DNA of 64,000 nt, taken from positions 558,001-622,000 of the forward strand of contig NZ_BMXT01000001.1 of the NCBI RefSeq assembly GCF_014651895.1. The letters run 5' to 3'. Shown piece after piece: positions 7,865-15,763 of this stretch (position 1 is the first letter of the stretch; every line of letters starts with the position of its first letter). Made by a program: the position numbers and the translations under genes. The notes under the pieces are model-generated. The model worked only from the letters and a program-made list of their open reading frames with translations, searched no databases and was not told the DNA's origin. This stretch comes from Rhodanobacter panaciterrae (GTDB lineage: Bacteria > Pseudomonadota > Gammaproteobacteria > Xanthomonadales > Rhodanobacteraceae).

Positions 7865-8680
7865 TCAACCTCCGAACACGCGCTGGAGAAAGCCCTTCTT
7901 GGGCACGTCGATGAAGCGCAACGGGCGCTCTTCACCGAGGATGCGGGCCACGGTGTCGCTGTAGGCCTGACCGGCATGTGAATTGGCATCGACGATCACC
8001 GGGATGCCGTTGTTGGACGCGGTCAGCACGTTCTCCGATTCCGGGATCACGCCGACCACTTCGATGCCGAGGATTTCCTCGACGTCCTTGACGCTGAGCA
8101 TTTCGCCGATCGCCACGCGGGCCGGGTTGTAGCGAGTCAGCAGCAGGTGTTGCGTGACCGGACCTTCGCCGCGCTCGGCCCGGCGGGTCTTGCTGGCGAG
8201 CAGGCCGAGGATGCGGTCCGAGTCACGCACCGAGGACACTTCCGGGTTGACCACCACGACGGCGTGATCGGCGAAGTACATCGCCAGATGCGCACCTTTC
8301 TCGATGCCGGCCGGCGAGTCGCACACGACGTAGTCGAAGCCGTCCTCGGACAGGCCGTCGAGCACTTTCTCGACGCCTTCCTGGGTCAGTGCATCCTTGT
8401 CGCGGGTCTGGCTGGCGGCCAGCACGTACAGGTTGTCGTGACGCTTGTCCTTGATCAGCGACTGTTTCAGCGTGGCTTCGCCGTGCACGACGTTGACGAA
8501 GTCGTACACCACGCGGCGCTCGCAGCCCATGATCAGGTCGAGGTTGCGCAGGCCGACGTCGAAATCGATCACGGCGACTTTCTTGCCGGCCATCGCCAGG
8601 CCGGTGGCAAGTGAGGCACTGGTCGTCGTCTTGCCGACGCCGCCTTTGCCTGAAGTGACAACGATAATCTCAGCAGTCAA
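7865..8680 (-). CDS. minD: Septum site-determining ATPase MinD
   Basis: 271 residues, full length. A deviant Walker A box SGKGGVGKTT is at residues 10-19, with the signature Lys 11 of ParA/MinD ATPases. VIDFDVGLRNLDLIMG follows, and CDSPAGIEKG near residue 120 is the switch II/Walker B region. The C-terminal amphipathic helix (KKGFLQRVFG) is the membrane-targeting sequence. ATP-bound MinD recruits MinC to the inner membrane and is released by MinE. It sits 37 bases after minC and 5 bases before minE. Confidence 0.97.
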   Translation of the reverse strand: MTAEIIVVTSGKGGVGKTTTSASLATGLAMAGKKVAVIDFDVGLRNLDLIMGCERRVVYDFVNVVHGEATLKQSLIKDKRHDNLYVLAASQTRDKDALTQEGVEKVLDGLSEDGFDYVVCDSPAGIEKGAHLAMYFADHAVVVVNPEVSSVRDSDRILGLLASKTRRAERGEGPVTQHLLLTRYNPARVAIGEMLSVKDVEEILGIEVVGVIPESENVLTASNNGIPVIVDANSHAGQAYSDTVARILGEERPLRFIDVPKKGFLQRVFGG

Positions 8681-8717
8681 GGGCCCATCTCCGCATGATT
8701 GTTTTTGTTGTAGGTGA

Positions 8718-9491
8718 TCACAGCTTGGCGATCATCAATTTTTCGCCATCGAGCCAGCATTGCACGGACTGGCCCTCGAGGTCGTCAGGAATCTGTTCGA
8801 ATACGCGATATTGCCCGGCAATCGCCACCAGTTCGGCGCGGAAGTCGGACACGAAGATGCGCGCCTTCTCGTCGCCCTGCGCACCGGCCATGGCGCGACC
8901 GCGCAGGCCGCCATAGATATGGATGTTGCCATCGGCGATCACTTCGGCGCCGTTGGCGATCGCACCGGTGACGATCAAGTCGCGGTCGCGCGCGTAGACC
9001 TGCTGGCCCGAACGCACTGAGCCGGCATGGTGCTGGGCACCTTGCATGCTGCCGGGCGCCGGTGCGGACAGGATCGGCTCGCGCTGCACCGAAGGAGCGA
9101 CCGGTTCGACCTGCTTGGTGGGTTCGGCAGCGGCCGGAGTGCCGCCGACCGGCTCATAGGCGGCGCGGAACTTCGCGATCAGCGGCAGTCCCATGCGCTT
9201 GGCCAGCGCCTCGGTCTCGCTGGTGCCATAGGCCAGGCCCACCGGCAACATGCCGGCGCTGCGCACGGCTTCGAGCAGTGCGTCGACGGCGCCGTCATCG
9301 GGCAGGTCGAGCAGGTGGCTCAGGTCCAGCACCACCGCGGCGCGGGCAAACATCTGCGGCGCGGCACGTACGCGGCGTTCCAGTTCGTCGCACAAGGCAG
9401 CAGCGTCGACCCGGCGCACGCGCACGCAGGCAATACCGACCTGGCCGAAGCGCAGGTCACAAGCATCGGTTGTATCCATCTTTGCATTCAT
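8718..9491 (-). CDS. minC: Septum site-determining protein MinC
   Basis: 257 residues: an N-terminal FtsZ-inhibiting domain (about 10-110), a variable linker rich in Pro/Gln/Ala, and a C-terminal beta-helix (about 150-250) with DRDLIVTGAIANGAEVIADGN and YGGLRGRAMAGA, the part that dimerises and binds MinD. It blocks Z-ring assembly near the poles. MNAK is the start used; MDTT four codons later is possible. The ATG overlaps the stop of the upstream GNAT gene as ATGA, so the two are translationally coupled. Confidence 0.95.
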   Translation of the reverse strand: MNAKMDTTDACDLRFGQVGIACVRVRRVDAAALCDELERRVRAAPQMFARAAVVLDLSHLLDLPDDGAVDALLEAVRSAGMLPVGLAYGTSETEALAKRMGLPLIAKFRAAYEPVGGTPAAAEPTKQVEPVAPSVQREPILSAPAPGSMQGAQHHAGSVRSGQQVYARDRDLIVTGAIANGAEVIADGNIHIYGGLRGRAMAGAQGDEKARIFVSDFRAELVAIAGQYRVFEQIPDDLEGQSVQCWLDGEKLMIAKL

Positions 9492-10108
9492 GGGCGCCGC
9501 TCTCCGGCGAGGCGGCGCGGGGTGGAGTCATGTAGAAAAGGGCGTTCGCGCTCGGCCAACCAGGGCAGATCAGGCAGGCCGCCGTGTTCGAGCCAGGTAT
9601 CGCGGACATAGGCGTAGCTGGGTAGGTCGCGGGCCAGCAGGCTGACCTTCGGGCCGTGCTCGCCCATGCGCTGCTGGCCGACTTCCTGGTAGCCGTAGGT
9701 GCCGTGGAACAGCAGCACAACGTCGTCGCGCGGCTCCAGAAATACTTCGCAGGTGAGTAGTGGTACGCGCACTTCGGCGTAGCTGTGCACGTCGCAATAG
9801 AAGATGCGGCCGAGACCATGACGGCGATAGGTGTTCGCGATCACGATGCGGTCGATGTAGACGAATTGCGGGTAATGCTCGGCGAACCAGCGGTAGTTCG
9901 GGCTTTCGTAATTGCCGCCTTCGCGCAACGCAATCAGGAAGCCGGCCAGGTGGCCGTCGATTTCGGCAACACGGAAATACTCGGCGTGCTCGTAGAAGTA
10001 GCGCAACTGGCTGGCGTCGAGGGCGAGGATGGAGCGACCGGCAGCGTTGTTGAGCGCCAGTACGGCATCCAGGTCGTGCTCGCGCACGTCGCGGATGGCA
10101 AGGGCCAT
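9488..10108 (-). CDS. GNAT-family N-acetyltransferase, coupled to minC
   Basis: 206 residues from MALAIRDVREHD. This start has GCGGAG six bases upstream, whereas the ATG 21 codons earlier has none. The GNAT fold is visible: an N-terminal IRDVREHDLDAVLALNNAA strand-helix, the acetyl-CoA pyrophosphate-binding segment IANTYRRHGLGRIFY near residue 105 (a variant of Q/RxxGxG/A), then EVFLEPRDDVVLLFHGTYGYQEVG, typical of the C-terminal part. The substrate is unknown. It overlaps minC by four bases and has the only sizeable promoter region (10109-10254) of the min cluster, so it is probably the first gene of the operon. Whether it acts on Min proteins or is merely co-transcribed cannot be told. Confidence 0.8.
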   Translation of the reverse strand: MALAIRDVREHDLDAVLALNNAAGRSILALDASQLRYFYEHAEYFRVAEIDGHLAGFLIALREGGNYESPNYRWFAEHYPQFVYIDRIVIANTYRRHGLGRIFYCDVHSYAEVRVPLLTCEVFLEPRDDVVLLFHGTYGYQEVGQQRMGEHGPKVSLLARDLPSYAYVRDTWLEHGGLPDLPWLAERERPFLHDSTPRRLAGERRP

Positions 10109-10191
10109 TCGTTGCTCCGCAATGATGGATTCGGGGACAAGGTCGACCAGCGGCCTCGCGCAATGGTTCATTATGACATGCAGGCGTGCCC

Positions 10192-10218
10192 CTTACATCT
10201 GCAGCGACACATGTAAAG
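10192..10218. promoter_or_regulatory. Inverted repeat TTACAT-N12-ATGTAA between GNAT-min and the sensor kinase
   Basis: Arms TTACAT (10193-10198) and ATGTAA (10211-10216) with slightly longer imperfect flanks, in the divergent intergenic region 37 bases before the kinase ATG. Symmetry and position suggest an operator for a dimeric regulator, possibly the adjacent NarL-type response regulator. That is inference. Confidence 0.4.
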
Positions 10219-10254
10219 GCTTCGTAAAATGGCAGGTGGCGGAAGCCGTCGTCC

Positions 10255-11529
10255 ATGACTTCTCGCGCATTGCGCGAAACGCCGGCACACCTAATGATGC
10301 GTGGCATGCGCTGGCCATTCCTCAGTCACATCCGTCTGTTCCGCTACGCGGGCTTCTTCACTTATTTGTCAGCCGGCACGCCGCTGATCCCCTACTGGAT
10401 CACCGAGCGGCTCGATCAGCTGCATCGTCCGAACTTCTCGCTGCTGCTGTGGACGCTGTGCTACCTGATCTTCGGCCTGATGTACTGGATGCTGACCAAC
10501 AACCTCGGTTCGCGCCGCTATCCGGCGCTGAAGTTGCTGGGACTGGCCGTCATGACGGCAGCTGCGGTGGCGGTGGGCTGGTACAGCCACAGCGGGCTGT
10601 CGGCCATGCTGATGGTGGTCGCCTCGCTGGTGCTGCCGTGGTTGTTGCCGTTCTGGCTGGGTGTTCTCTGGCTGGTACTGCAACATCTGAGTCTGGTTGC
10701 GATTTTTGTCACTTTCCCGGAATACGACCACAGTGTGATGGTCAGTTTCCTGCAGGCCAGCCTGTACCTCGGTATTTCGGTACTCGTTTTCATCACCTCG
10801 ACGGTAGCCAGCCAGCAGGCCGAGCAGCGTGAAGCGCAGCGACGGCTGAATTCCGAGCTGCGCGCCACCCGTGCGCTGCTGGCCGAGTCCAGCCGTATTG
10901 CCGAGCGCATGCGTATCGCGCGCGACCTGCACGATCTGATCGGCCATCACCTTACCGCGCTGAGCCTGAATCTGGAGGTGGCCAGCCACCTCACCAACGA
11001 GGCTGCCGGTGCGCACGTGCGCAAGGCGCAGAGTACCGCCAAGCTGCTGCTGGCGGACGTGCGCGAGGTAGTCAGCGAGTTGCGTCAGGACGACGCGATC
11101 GACCTGACCCAGGCACTGCGCAGTCTGACCGAGGGCGTGCCCGGGCTGAACGTGCATGTGGTCATGCCGCCGCGTTTCAGCGTGGAGGATCCGCGCCGTG
11201 CGCAAGTGCTGCTGCGCTGTGCACAGGAAATCATCACCAATACCGCCAAGCATGCTGGCGCGCGCAACCTGTGGCTCAATTTTGCCTATGCTGGGGAAAG
11301 CCTGCTGGGCCTGCATGCGCGCGACGATGGTCGCGGCGCCGAGCAGGTCGAGCCGGGCAATGGCCTGTCCGGCATGCGTGAGCGCTTGGCCGAATTCGGC
11401 GGCAGCGTGACGCTGGACACTGGCCCAAGCCAGGGCTTCGCGCTGACCGTGCGGCTGCCGCTGGGCGAACACTCGGCACTGGCCCACGCGCCGTCGCGGT
11501 TTGAACCGCCGGCGCTGAATGTGTCGTAA
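10255..11529 (+). CDS. Sensor histidine kinase, DesK/NarL-partner type
   Basis: 424-residue membrane kinase. Five or six hydrophobic segments fill residues 20-180 with no large periplasmic domain, so it probably senses a membrane or intramembrane state. A coiled linker (QQAEQREAQRRLNSELRATR) leads to a HisKA_3 dimerisation domain whose phosphoacceptor is His 226 in ARDLHDLIGHH. The HATPase domain has an N-box-like ITNTAKHAGA and a G-box DDGRGA / GNGLSGMRERL. The start is uncertain: GGAAG lies 9 bases before ATG 10255, and MRGMRW further in is possible. The partner regulator gene follows 106 bases downstream. Confidence 0.88.
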   Translation: MTSRALRETPAHLMMRGMRWPFLSHIRLFRYAGFFTYLSAGTPLIPYWITERLDQLHRPNFSLLLWTLCYLIFGLMYWMLTNNLGSRRYPALKLLGLAVMTAAAVAVGWYSHSGLSAMLMVVASLVLPWLLPFWLGVLWLVLQHLSLVAIFVTFPEYDHSVMVSFLQASLYLGISVLVFITSTVASQQAEQREAQRRLNSELRATRALLAESSRIAERMRIARDLHDLIGHHLTALSLNLEVASHLTNEAAGAHVRKAQSTAKLLLADVREVVSELRQDDAIDLTQALRSLTEGVPGLNVHVVMPPRFSVEDPRRAQVLLRCAQEIITNTAKHAGARNLWLNFAYAGESLLGLHARDDGRGAEQVEPGNGLSGMRERLAEFGGSVTLDTGPSQGFALTVRLPLGEHSALAHAPSRFEPPALNVS

Positions 11530-11635
11530 TGTTGGCGGTTCACCCGGCGTGCGAGAATGCGCTGTCGTCTGGGAGCGGTGTGGTTTGCCGGTTTCCAGCA
11601 CCACTTCCTGAGTCATGTTTGCCCGAGGATTCGCG

Positions 11636-12277
11636 ATGATCTCCGTTTGTCTCGTCGACGACCAGAATCTGGTGCGCCAGGGGGTTCGTTCGCTACTCGA
11701 TCTGGCCGAAGATATCCGGGTAGTGGCCGAATGCGCCGATGGTGCACAGGCCGTGCAGGACATTCCGCGGATCAAGCCCGACGTGGTGTTGCTTGACCTG
11801 CGCATGCCGAACATGAGCGGGCTGGAAGTGCTGCAGGCGCTGTCCGCACGCAACGAATTGCCGCCGACGATCATTCTCACCACCTTCGACGACGATCAGC
11901 TGGTGCTGCAGGGTCTCAAGGCCGGTGCGCGGGGTTATCTGCTGAAGGATGTCTCGTTGGAGCAGCTGGTGGAAGCGGTTCGCACGGTCGCCGGCGGCGG
12001 CTCGCTGGTGGCGCCGATGGTCACCCAGCGCCTGATGGCTGGCGTGGCGCGGATGCAGAACCATTTCACCAGCCTGGAACAACCCGATCCGCTGACTGAA
12101 CGCGAGACGGAGATACTGCGCCTGCTTTCCGGCGGCTACAGCAACAAGGAAATCGCCAACTCGCTGAAAGTGGCCGAGGGCACCGTGAAAAATCACGTTT
12201 CCAACATCCTGTCCAAACTGGGCGTGCGCGATCGCACCCGAGCGGTGCTGAAGGCGCTGGAGATGGGCATCGTTTGA
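11636..12277 (+). CDS. NarL/FixJ-family response regulator
   Basis: 213 residues. The receiver domain (1-120) has acidic DD at 8-9, phosphoacceptor Asp 54 in LLDLRMPNMSG, and Lys in GYLLKDVS. The LuxR-type helix-turn-helix (about 150-210) reads LTERETEILRLLSGGYSNKE and then VAEGTVKNHVSNILSKLGV. ATG 11636 is chosen because GAGG lies 7 bases upstream and the receiver domain starts there. It pairs with the preceding HisKA_3 kinase. Targets are unknown, but the inverted repeat at 10192-10218 is a candidate site. Confidence 0.92.
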   Translation: MISVCLVDDQNLVRQGVRSLLDLAEDIRVVAECADGAQAVQDIPRIKPDVVLLDLRMPNMSGLEVLQALSARNELPPTIILTTFDDDQLVLQGLKAGARGYLLKDVSLEQLVEAVRTVAGGGSLVAPMVTQRLMAGVARMQNHFTSLEQPDPLTERETEILRLLSGGYSNKEIANSLKVAEGTVKNHVSNILSKLGVRDRTRAVLKALEMGIV

Positions 12278-12510
12278 GAGCCTGTTGGGGCCGCCGCCGG
12301 CTTGCCTGCCGCGGCAGCCGGGCGTCCCGCCACCGTTCTTTTTTGGCCATCCAGCTGCGCTGGCACCAGCGGATAGCGTTCCAGCCCGCGAGCAAGTAAC
12401 ATCCGTAGCTTCGGCGTTTGCCGATCCCCTGTCACGGCCCGCGTGACGCCTGCGCGGCGGCTGGGGCGACATCTTAGGTTTGGCGTAAAGACGCTTCGGA
12501 GAACTCTGGA

Positions 12511-13884
12511 ATGATGCGTGTCTTTGAATTTCTTGTTGCCCTGGTCATCGTTGCGGCAATCGGTGTCCTGGCGGCTGTGGTCATGCCCGGCAGCGGTCAT
12601 GTGGAACGCGCGCTGGTCATCGGCAAGGACATGCGTCAGGTGTATGACGTGCTCGACAACTTTCGCCGGCTGCCCGACTACTCGGTGCTGCGTTCGCTCG
12701 ACAAGGATGTGCAGTTCAATTTCTCCGGCAAGGCCTACGGCCCGGGTGCCGAGGTCAGCTGGACCAGCACGGATCCGAAGCTCGGCAATGGCGGCCTGAC
12801 CATCGCCAGCGCCACGCCGGAATTCGACAAGATCGACAGCAACGTCAAGACCGCCAGCATCGTCTGGAATCTGGACAACAGCTGGCGCGGCCTGGACAAG
12901 CACTTCACGCTGGACCTGGAGCGTCAGGGCAGCCGTGGGCAGCTGACCCAGGTCACCTGGTCGTATGACGTGTCCTACGGCTGGAATCTGGTCAACCGGT
13001 TCGCCAACCTGTACATCCATGGCGATCCCGACTCGTTCATCCAGTTCAGCCTGAACAACCTGCAGAACGTGTTGGCCGGCGTGCCGAACATCGACTACAG
13101 CCAGCTGATTCCGTACGTCGAGCAGACCCAGCCCACTCCGGTGCTGCTGGTGTCCACCTCGATCGCGCGCAAGGATGGTCTGGAAGGCCTTGACGATGCT
13201 GTCGCCAAGGCCATCACCCAGATTCAGGCTGCCGCCAAAAAGCTGGGCGTGAACGTGACCGGTCCACGCATCCTGATCACCACCAACTATGGCGACCAGA
13301 CCTACACCTTCGATGTGGCCCTGCCGATCGATTCCAGCACGCTGACCGTCAATGGCCAGAGTGAGCAGCTGACCGCGGCAACTCCTCCGTCGCTGGACAC
13401 CTCGGCACCGGCTGAAGCGAGCAGCGCCGCCGCTGCCGCCAGCACGGACAATCTTGCTGTGGGCAGCCGCGATCGCTTCGGTCGCCTGGTGGTGGACGGC
13501 AACGTGCGTGCTACCCTGGCATTTGGTGGTGCGGCGCTCAAGGGCGTGTGGAACGGCACCTTTGCCGGTGTGCCGCAGACCCGCGACATGCTCAAGGCCT
13601 ACGCACAGACCCACGGCTACAAGTTCGACGACGTGGTCAATCGCGCGTATGACATAGTGGCGAAGCCGGAAGTGAAAGACGCCAGCGGCAGCATCACCGC
13701 CTACGCGAAGTACGACGTGTACCTGCCGATCAGCAACGCACCGGAAAAGACCCCGGAGCAGGAAGCTGGCTTGCAGCCGCCGTCGCTTGATGATGGCACT
13801 CAGGCACCGGCGGCATCGGGTTCGGCGCCGGCTCCGACCAGCACGGCTGCAGCACCGGCCGCGGCCGCCAGCGCCGGCGAATAA
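12511..13884 (+). CDS. Membrane-anchored SRPBCC (START-like) protein with GyrI-like region
   Basis: 457 residues. A single N-terminal membrane helix (residues 5-25) is followed by a polyketide-cyclase/START-like domain (about 30-190: ERALVIGKDMRQVYDVLDNF, WTSTDP, VTWSYDVSYGWNLVNRF). An alpha/beta region with IARKDGLEGLDDAVAKAITQ resembles GyrI/effector-binding domains, and an Ala/Pro/Ser-rich tail of about 45 residues looks disordered. The product probably faces the periplasm and could bind a hydrophobic ligand. A strong terminator follows, so it is not co-transcribed with the ABC genes downstream. No enzymatic residues are recognisable. Confidence 0.7.
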   Translation: MMRVFEFLVALVIVAAIGVLAAVVMPGSGHVERALVIGKDMRQVYDVLDNFRRLPDYSVLRSLDKDVQFNFSGKAYGPGAEVSWTSTDPKLGNGGLTIASATPEFDKIDSNVKTASIVWNLDNSWRGLDKHFTLDLERQGSRGQLTQVTWSYDVSYGWNLVNRFANLYIHGDPDSFIQFSLNNLQNVLAGVPNIDYSQLIPYVEQTQPTPVLLVSTSIARKDGLEGLDDAVAKAITQIQAAAKKLGVNVTGPRILITTNYGDQTYTFDVALPIDSSTLTVNGQSEQLTAATPPSLDTSAPAEASSAAAAASTDNLAVGSRDRFGRLVVDGNVRATLAFGGAALKGVWNGTFAGVPQTRDMLKAYAQTHGYKFDDVVNRAYDIVAKPEVKDASGSITAYAKYDVYLPISNAPEKTPEQEAGLQPPSLDDGTQAPAASGSAPAPTSTAAAPAAAASAGE

Positions 13885-13911
13885 GCCGACGGCGGGTACA
13901 GCACGACAAGA

Positions 13912-13944
13912 GGCCCTTCCGTCGAGGAAGGGCCTTTTCTTTTT
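13912..13944 (+). terminator. Rho-independent terminator
   Basis: Stem GGCCCTTCC / GGAAGGGCC with loop GTCGA, followed by TTTTCTTTTT. It ends the transcript of the SRPBCC gene. Confidence 0.93.
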
Positions 13945-14074
13945 CGACGACAGCAGGTCGCCGCAGCGAGTGGATTGACCGAGCCGAACTTTGCCGGTGT
14001 CTTGCGGTACATTGCAGGACGATCCGCGGCGCCTCCTGCCAGCGCTCGATGCCTGCCACAGCCCATCACCGGAC

Positions 14075-15028
14075 ATGATCGAAACCGACCAGCTCACCCG
14101 ATGCTATGGCAACCTGACCGCCGTGGATGCGTTGAGCATTCGTGTCGAACCCGGTCAGGTGCTTGGCCTGCTGGGTCCCAACGGTGCCGGCAAATCCACC
14201 GCGATGCGCATGATCGCGGGATTTCTGGTGCCCACCTCGGGCAGCGCGCGGGTCTGCGGCCACGATGTCAGCCGCGAGCCGTTGAAGGCAAAGCGCGCCC
14301 TCGGCTATCTGCCCGAAGGCGCACCGAGCTACGGCGAGATGACGGTGCGCGAGTTCCTGCAATTCATCATCCGCATGCGCGGGTTCAAGCCGGATGCCGG
14401 CTATCGGCGTTTCGAGGCGGTGGTGCAGCAGTTGCAGCTGGAGGAAGTGCTGGGACTGTGCATCGACACGCTGTCGAAAGGCCTGCGCCGTCGCGTCGGG
14501 CTGGCCCAGGCGATCCTGCACGATCCGCCGGTGCTGATGCTGGACGAACCCACCGATGGTCTTGACCCGAACCAGAAGCACGCGGTGCGCCAGCTGATCG
14601 ACGTGATGGCGCGCGAACGCACGATCCTGATTTCCACCCATCTGCTGGAAGAAGTGCATGCGCTGTGCAACCGGGTGGTGATCATCGCCCGCGGCAAGCT
14701 GCTGGCCGATGCCACGCCGGCGGAACTGGAAGCACGTTCGCGCTATCACGGCGCCGTGTCGTTCAGCGCGCCGGGCAGCGGCATGTCGCAGGAGATGCTG
14801 GGCCGGCTGCCGCAGGTGGCGGCGATCGAGGTCGATCCGCTGGATGGCCGCATCACGGTGTTTCCGAAGCCGGGCGAGCGGATTCTCGAGCCAGTTGAAA
14901 CGCTGTTGCGCGAGCAGGGACTGGAGGTTTCGGAGATTCAGCTCGAGCGTGGCCGACTGGACGAAGTATTCCGTCAGATCACCACCGGCAACGGTAGCGC
15001 GGGCAGCGTCACAGGAGGGCACGCATGA
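14075..15028 (+). CDS. ABC-2 type exporter, ATP-binding protein (GldA-like)
   Basis: 317 residues. Walker A GPNGAGKST is near residue 37, the Q-loop region is YLPEGAPSYGEMTV, the signature is LSKGLRRRVGLAQA, Walker B is VLMLDEPTDGLDP, and the H-loop is ISTHLLEE. The length and the C-terminal extension fit GldA/NatA-type ATPases. ATG 14075 (MIETDQLTRCYG) is chosen. The frame is open 28 codons further upstream, but there the protein shows no family resemblance. It overlaps the permease start by four bases and powers the ABC-2/GldG complex encoded by the next two genes. Confidence 0.9.
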   Translation: MIETDQLTRCYGNLTAVDALSIRVEPGQVLGLLGPNGAGKSTAMRMIAGFLVPTSGSARVCGHDVSREPLKAKRALGYLPEGAPSYGEMTVREFLQFIIRMRGFKPDAGYRRFEAVVQQLQLEEVLGLCIDTLSKGLRRRVGLAQAILHDPPVLMLDEPTDGLDPNQKHAVRQLIDVMARERTILISTHLLEEVHALCNRVVIIARGKLLADATPAELEARSRYHGAVSFSAPGSGMSQEMLGRLPQVAAIEVDPLDGRITVFPKPGERILEPVETLLREQGLEVSEIQLERGRLDEVFRQITTGNGSAGSVTGGHA

Positions 15029-15759
15029 ACCCGGTCAACGCCGTGCTACGGCGCGAACTGCGCAGTTATTTCGTGACCCCGGTGGCATACGTGTTTCTGG
15101 TGATCTTCCTGGTGCTGGCCGGCATCCTCACGTTCTACGCTGGTGATTTCTACGAGCGCGGGCAGGCCGACCTGCAGCCGTTCTTCACTATGCATCCGTG
15201 GCTGTACCTGATCCTGGTGCCGGCACTCACCATGCGCATGTGGGCGGAGGAGACCAAGGGTGGCACGCTGGAGTTGCTGCTGACCCTGCCGCTGGCGCTA
15301 TGGCAGGCGATGCTCGGCAAGTTCCTGGCGGCGTGGCTGTTTATCGGGCTGGCGCTGGTGCTGACGTTCCCGATCTGGATCACCGTCAATTATCTCGGTT
15401 CACCGGACAACGGCGTGATCCTGGCCGGTTATCTGGGCAGCTGGCTGATGGCCGGCAGCTTCATCGCGATCGGTGCCTGCCTGTCGGCGCTGACCCGCAG
15501 CCAGGTGGTGGCGTTCATCCTCACCGCGTTGGTGTGCGTGCTGCTGATCCTGGTCGGGCAGCCGCAGGTGCTGGATTTCTTCTCCGGCACCTTGCCGCGT
15601 CGACTGATCAATGGCGTGGCGCATCTGTCCATGCTGCGGCATTTCGAGGCGATCTCGCGTGGTGTATTGGACGTCCGCGACCTGCTGTACTTCCTGCTCA
15701 GCGCGATCGGCTGGCTGCTGGCTGGCGTACTGCTGCTTGACCTGAAACGGACGCGCTGA
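15025..15759 (+). CDS. ABC-2 type permease (GldF-like)
   Basis: 244 residues with about six membrane segments: YFVTPVAYVFLVIFLVLAG at the N-terminus, then TMRMWAEETKGGTLELLLTLP, the conserved region of GldF/ABC-2 membrane proteins, and a C-terminal hydrophobic pair. Translation is coupled to the ATPase gene by an ATGA overlap, and the GldG-like gene follows after 4 bases. In Flavobacterium the homologous complex is linked to gliding. In proteobacteria the substrate is unknown and gliding should not be assumed. Confidence 0.88.
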   Translation: MNPVNAVLRRELRSYFVTPVAYVFLVIFLVLAGILTFYAGDFYERGQADLQPFFTMHPWLYLILVPALTMRMWAEETKGGTLELLLTLPLALWQAMLGKFLAAWLFIGLALVLTFPIWITVNYLGSPDNGVILAGYLGSWLMAGSFIAIGACLSALTRSQVVAFILTALVCVLLILVGQPQVLDFFSGTLPRRLINGVAHLSMLRHFEAISRGVLDVRDLLYFLLSAIGWLLAGVLLLDLKRTR

Positions 15760-15763
15760 CGTC

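Noticed and set aside
12193..14097. Minus-strand frame of 634 codons over the SRPBCC gene
   Set aside because: No start signal or domain. The plus-strand gene has a membrane helix, domain pattern and a terminator.
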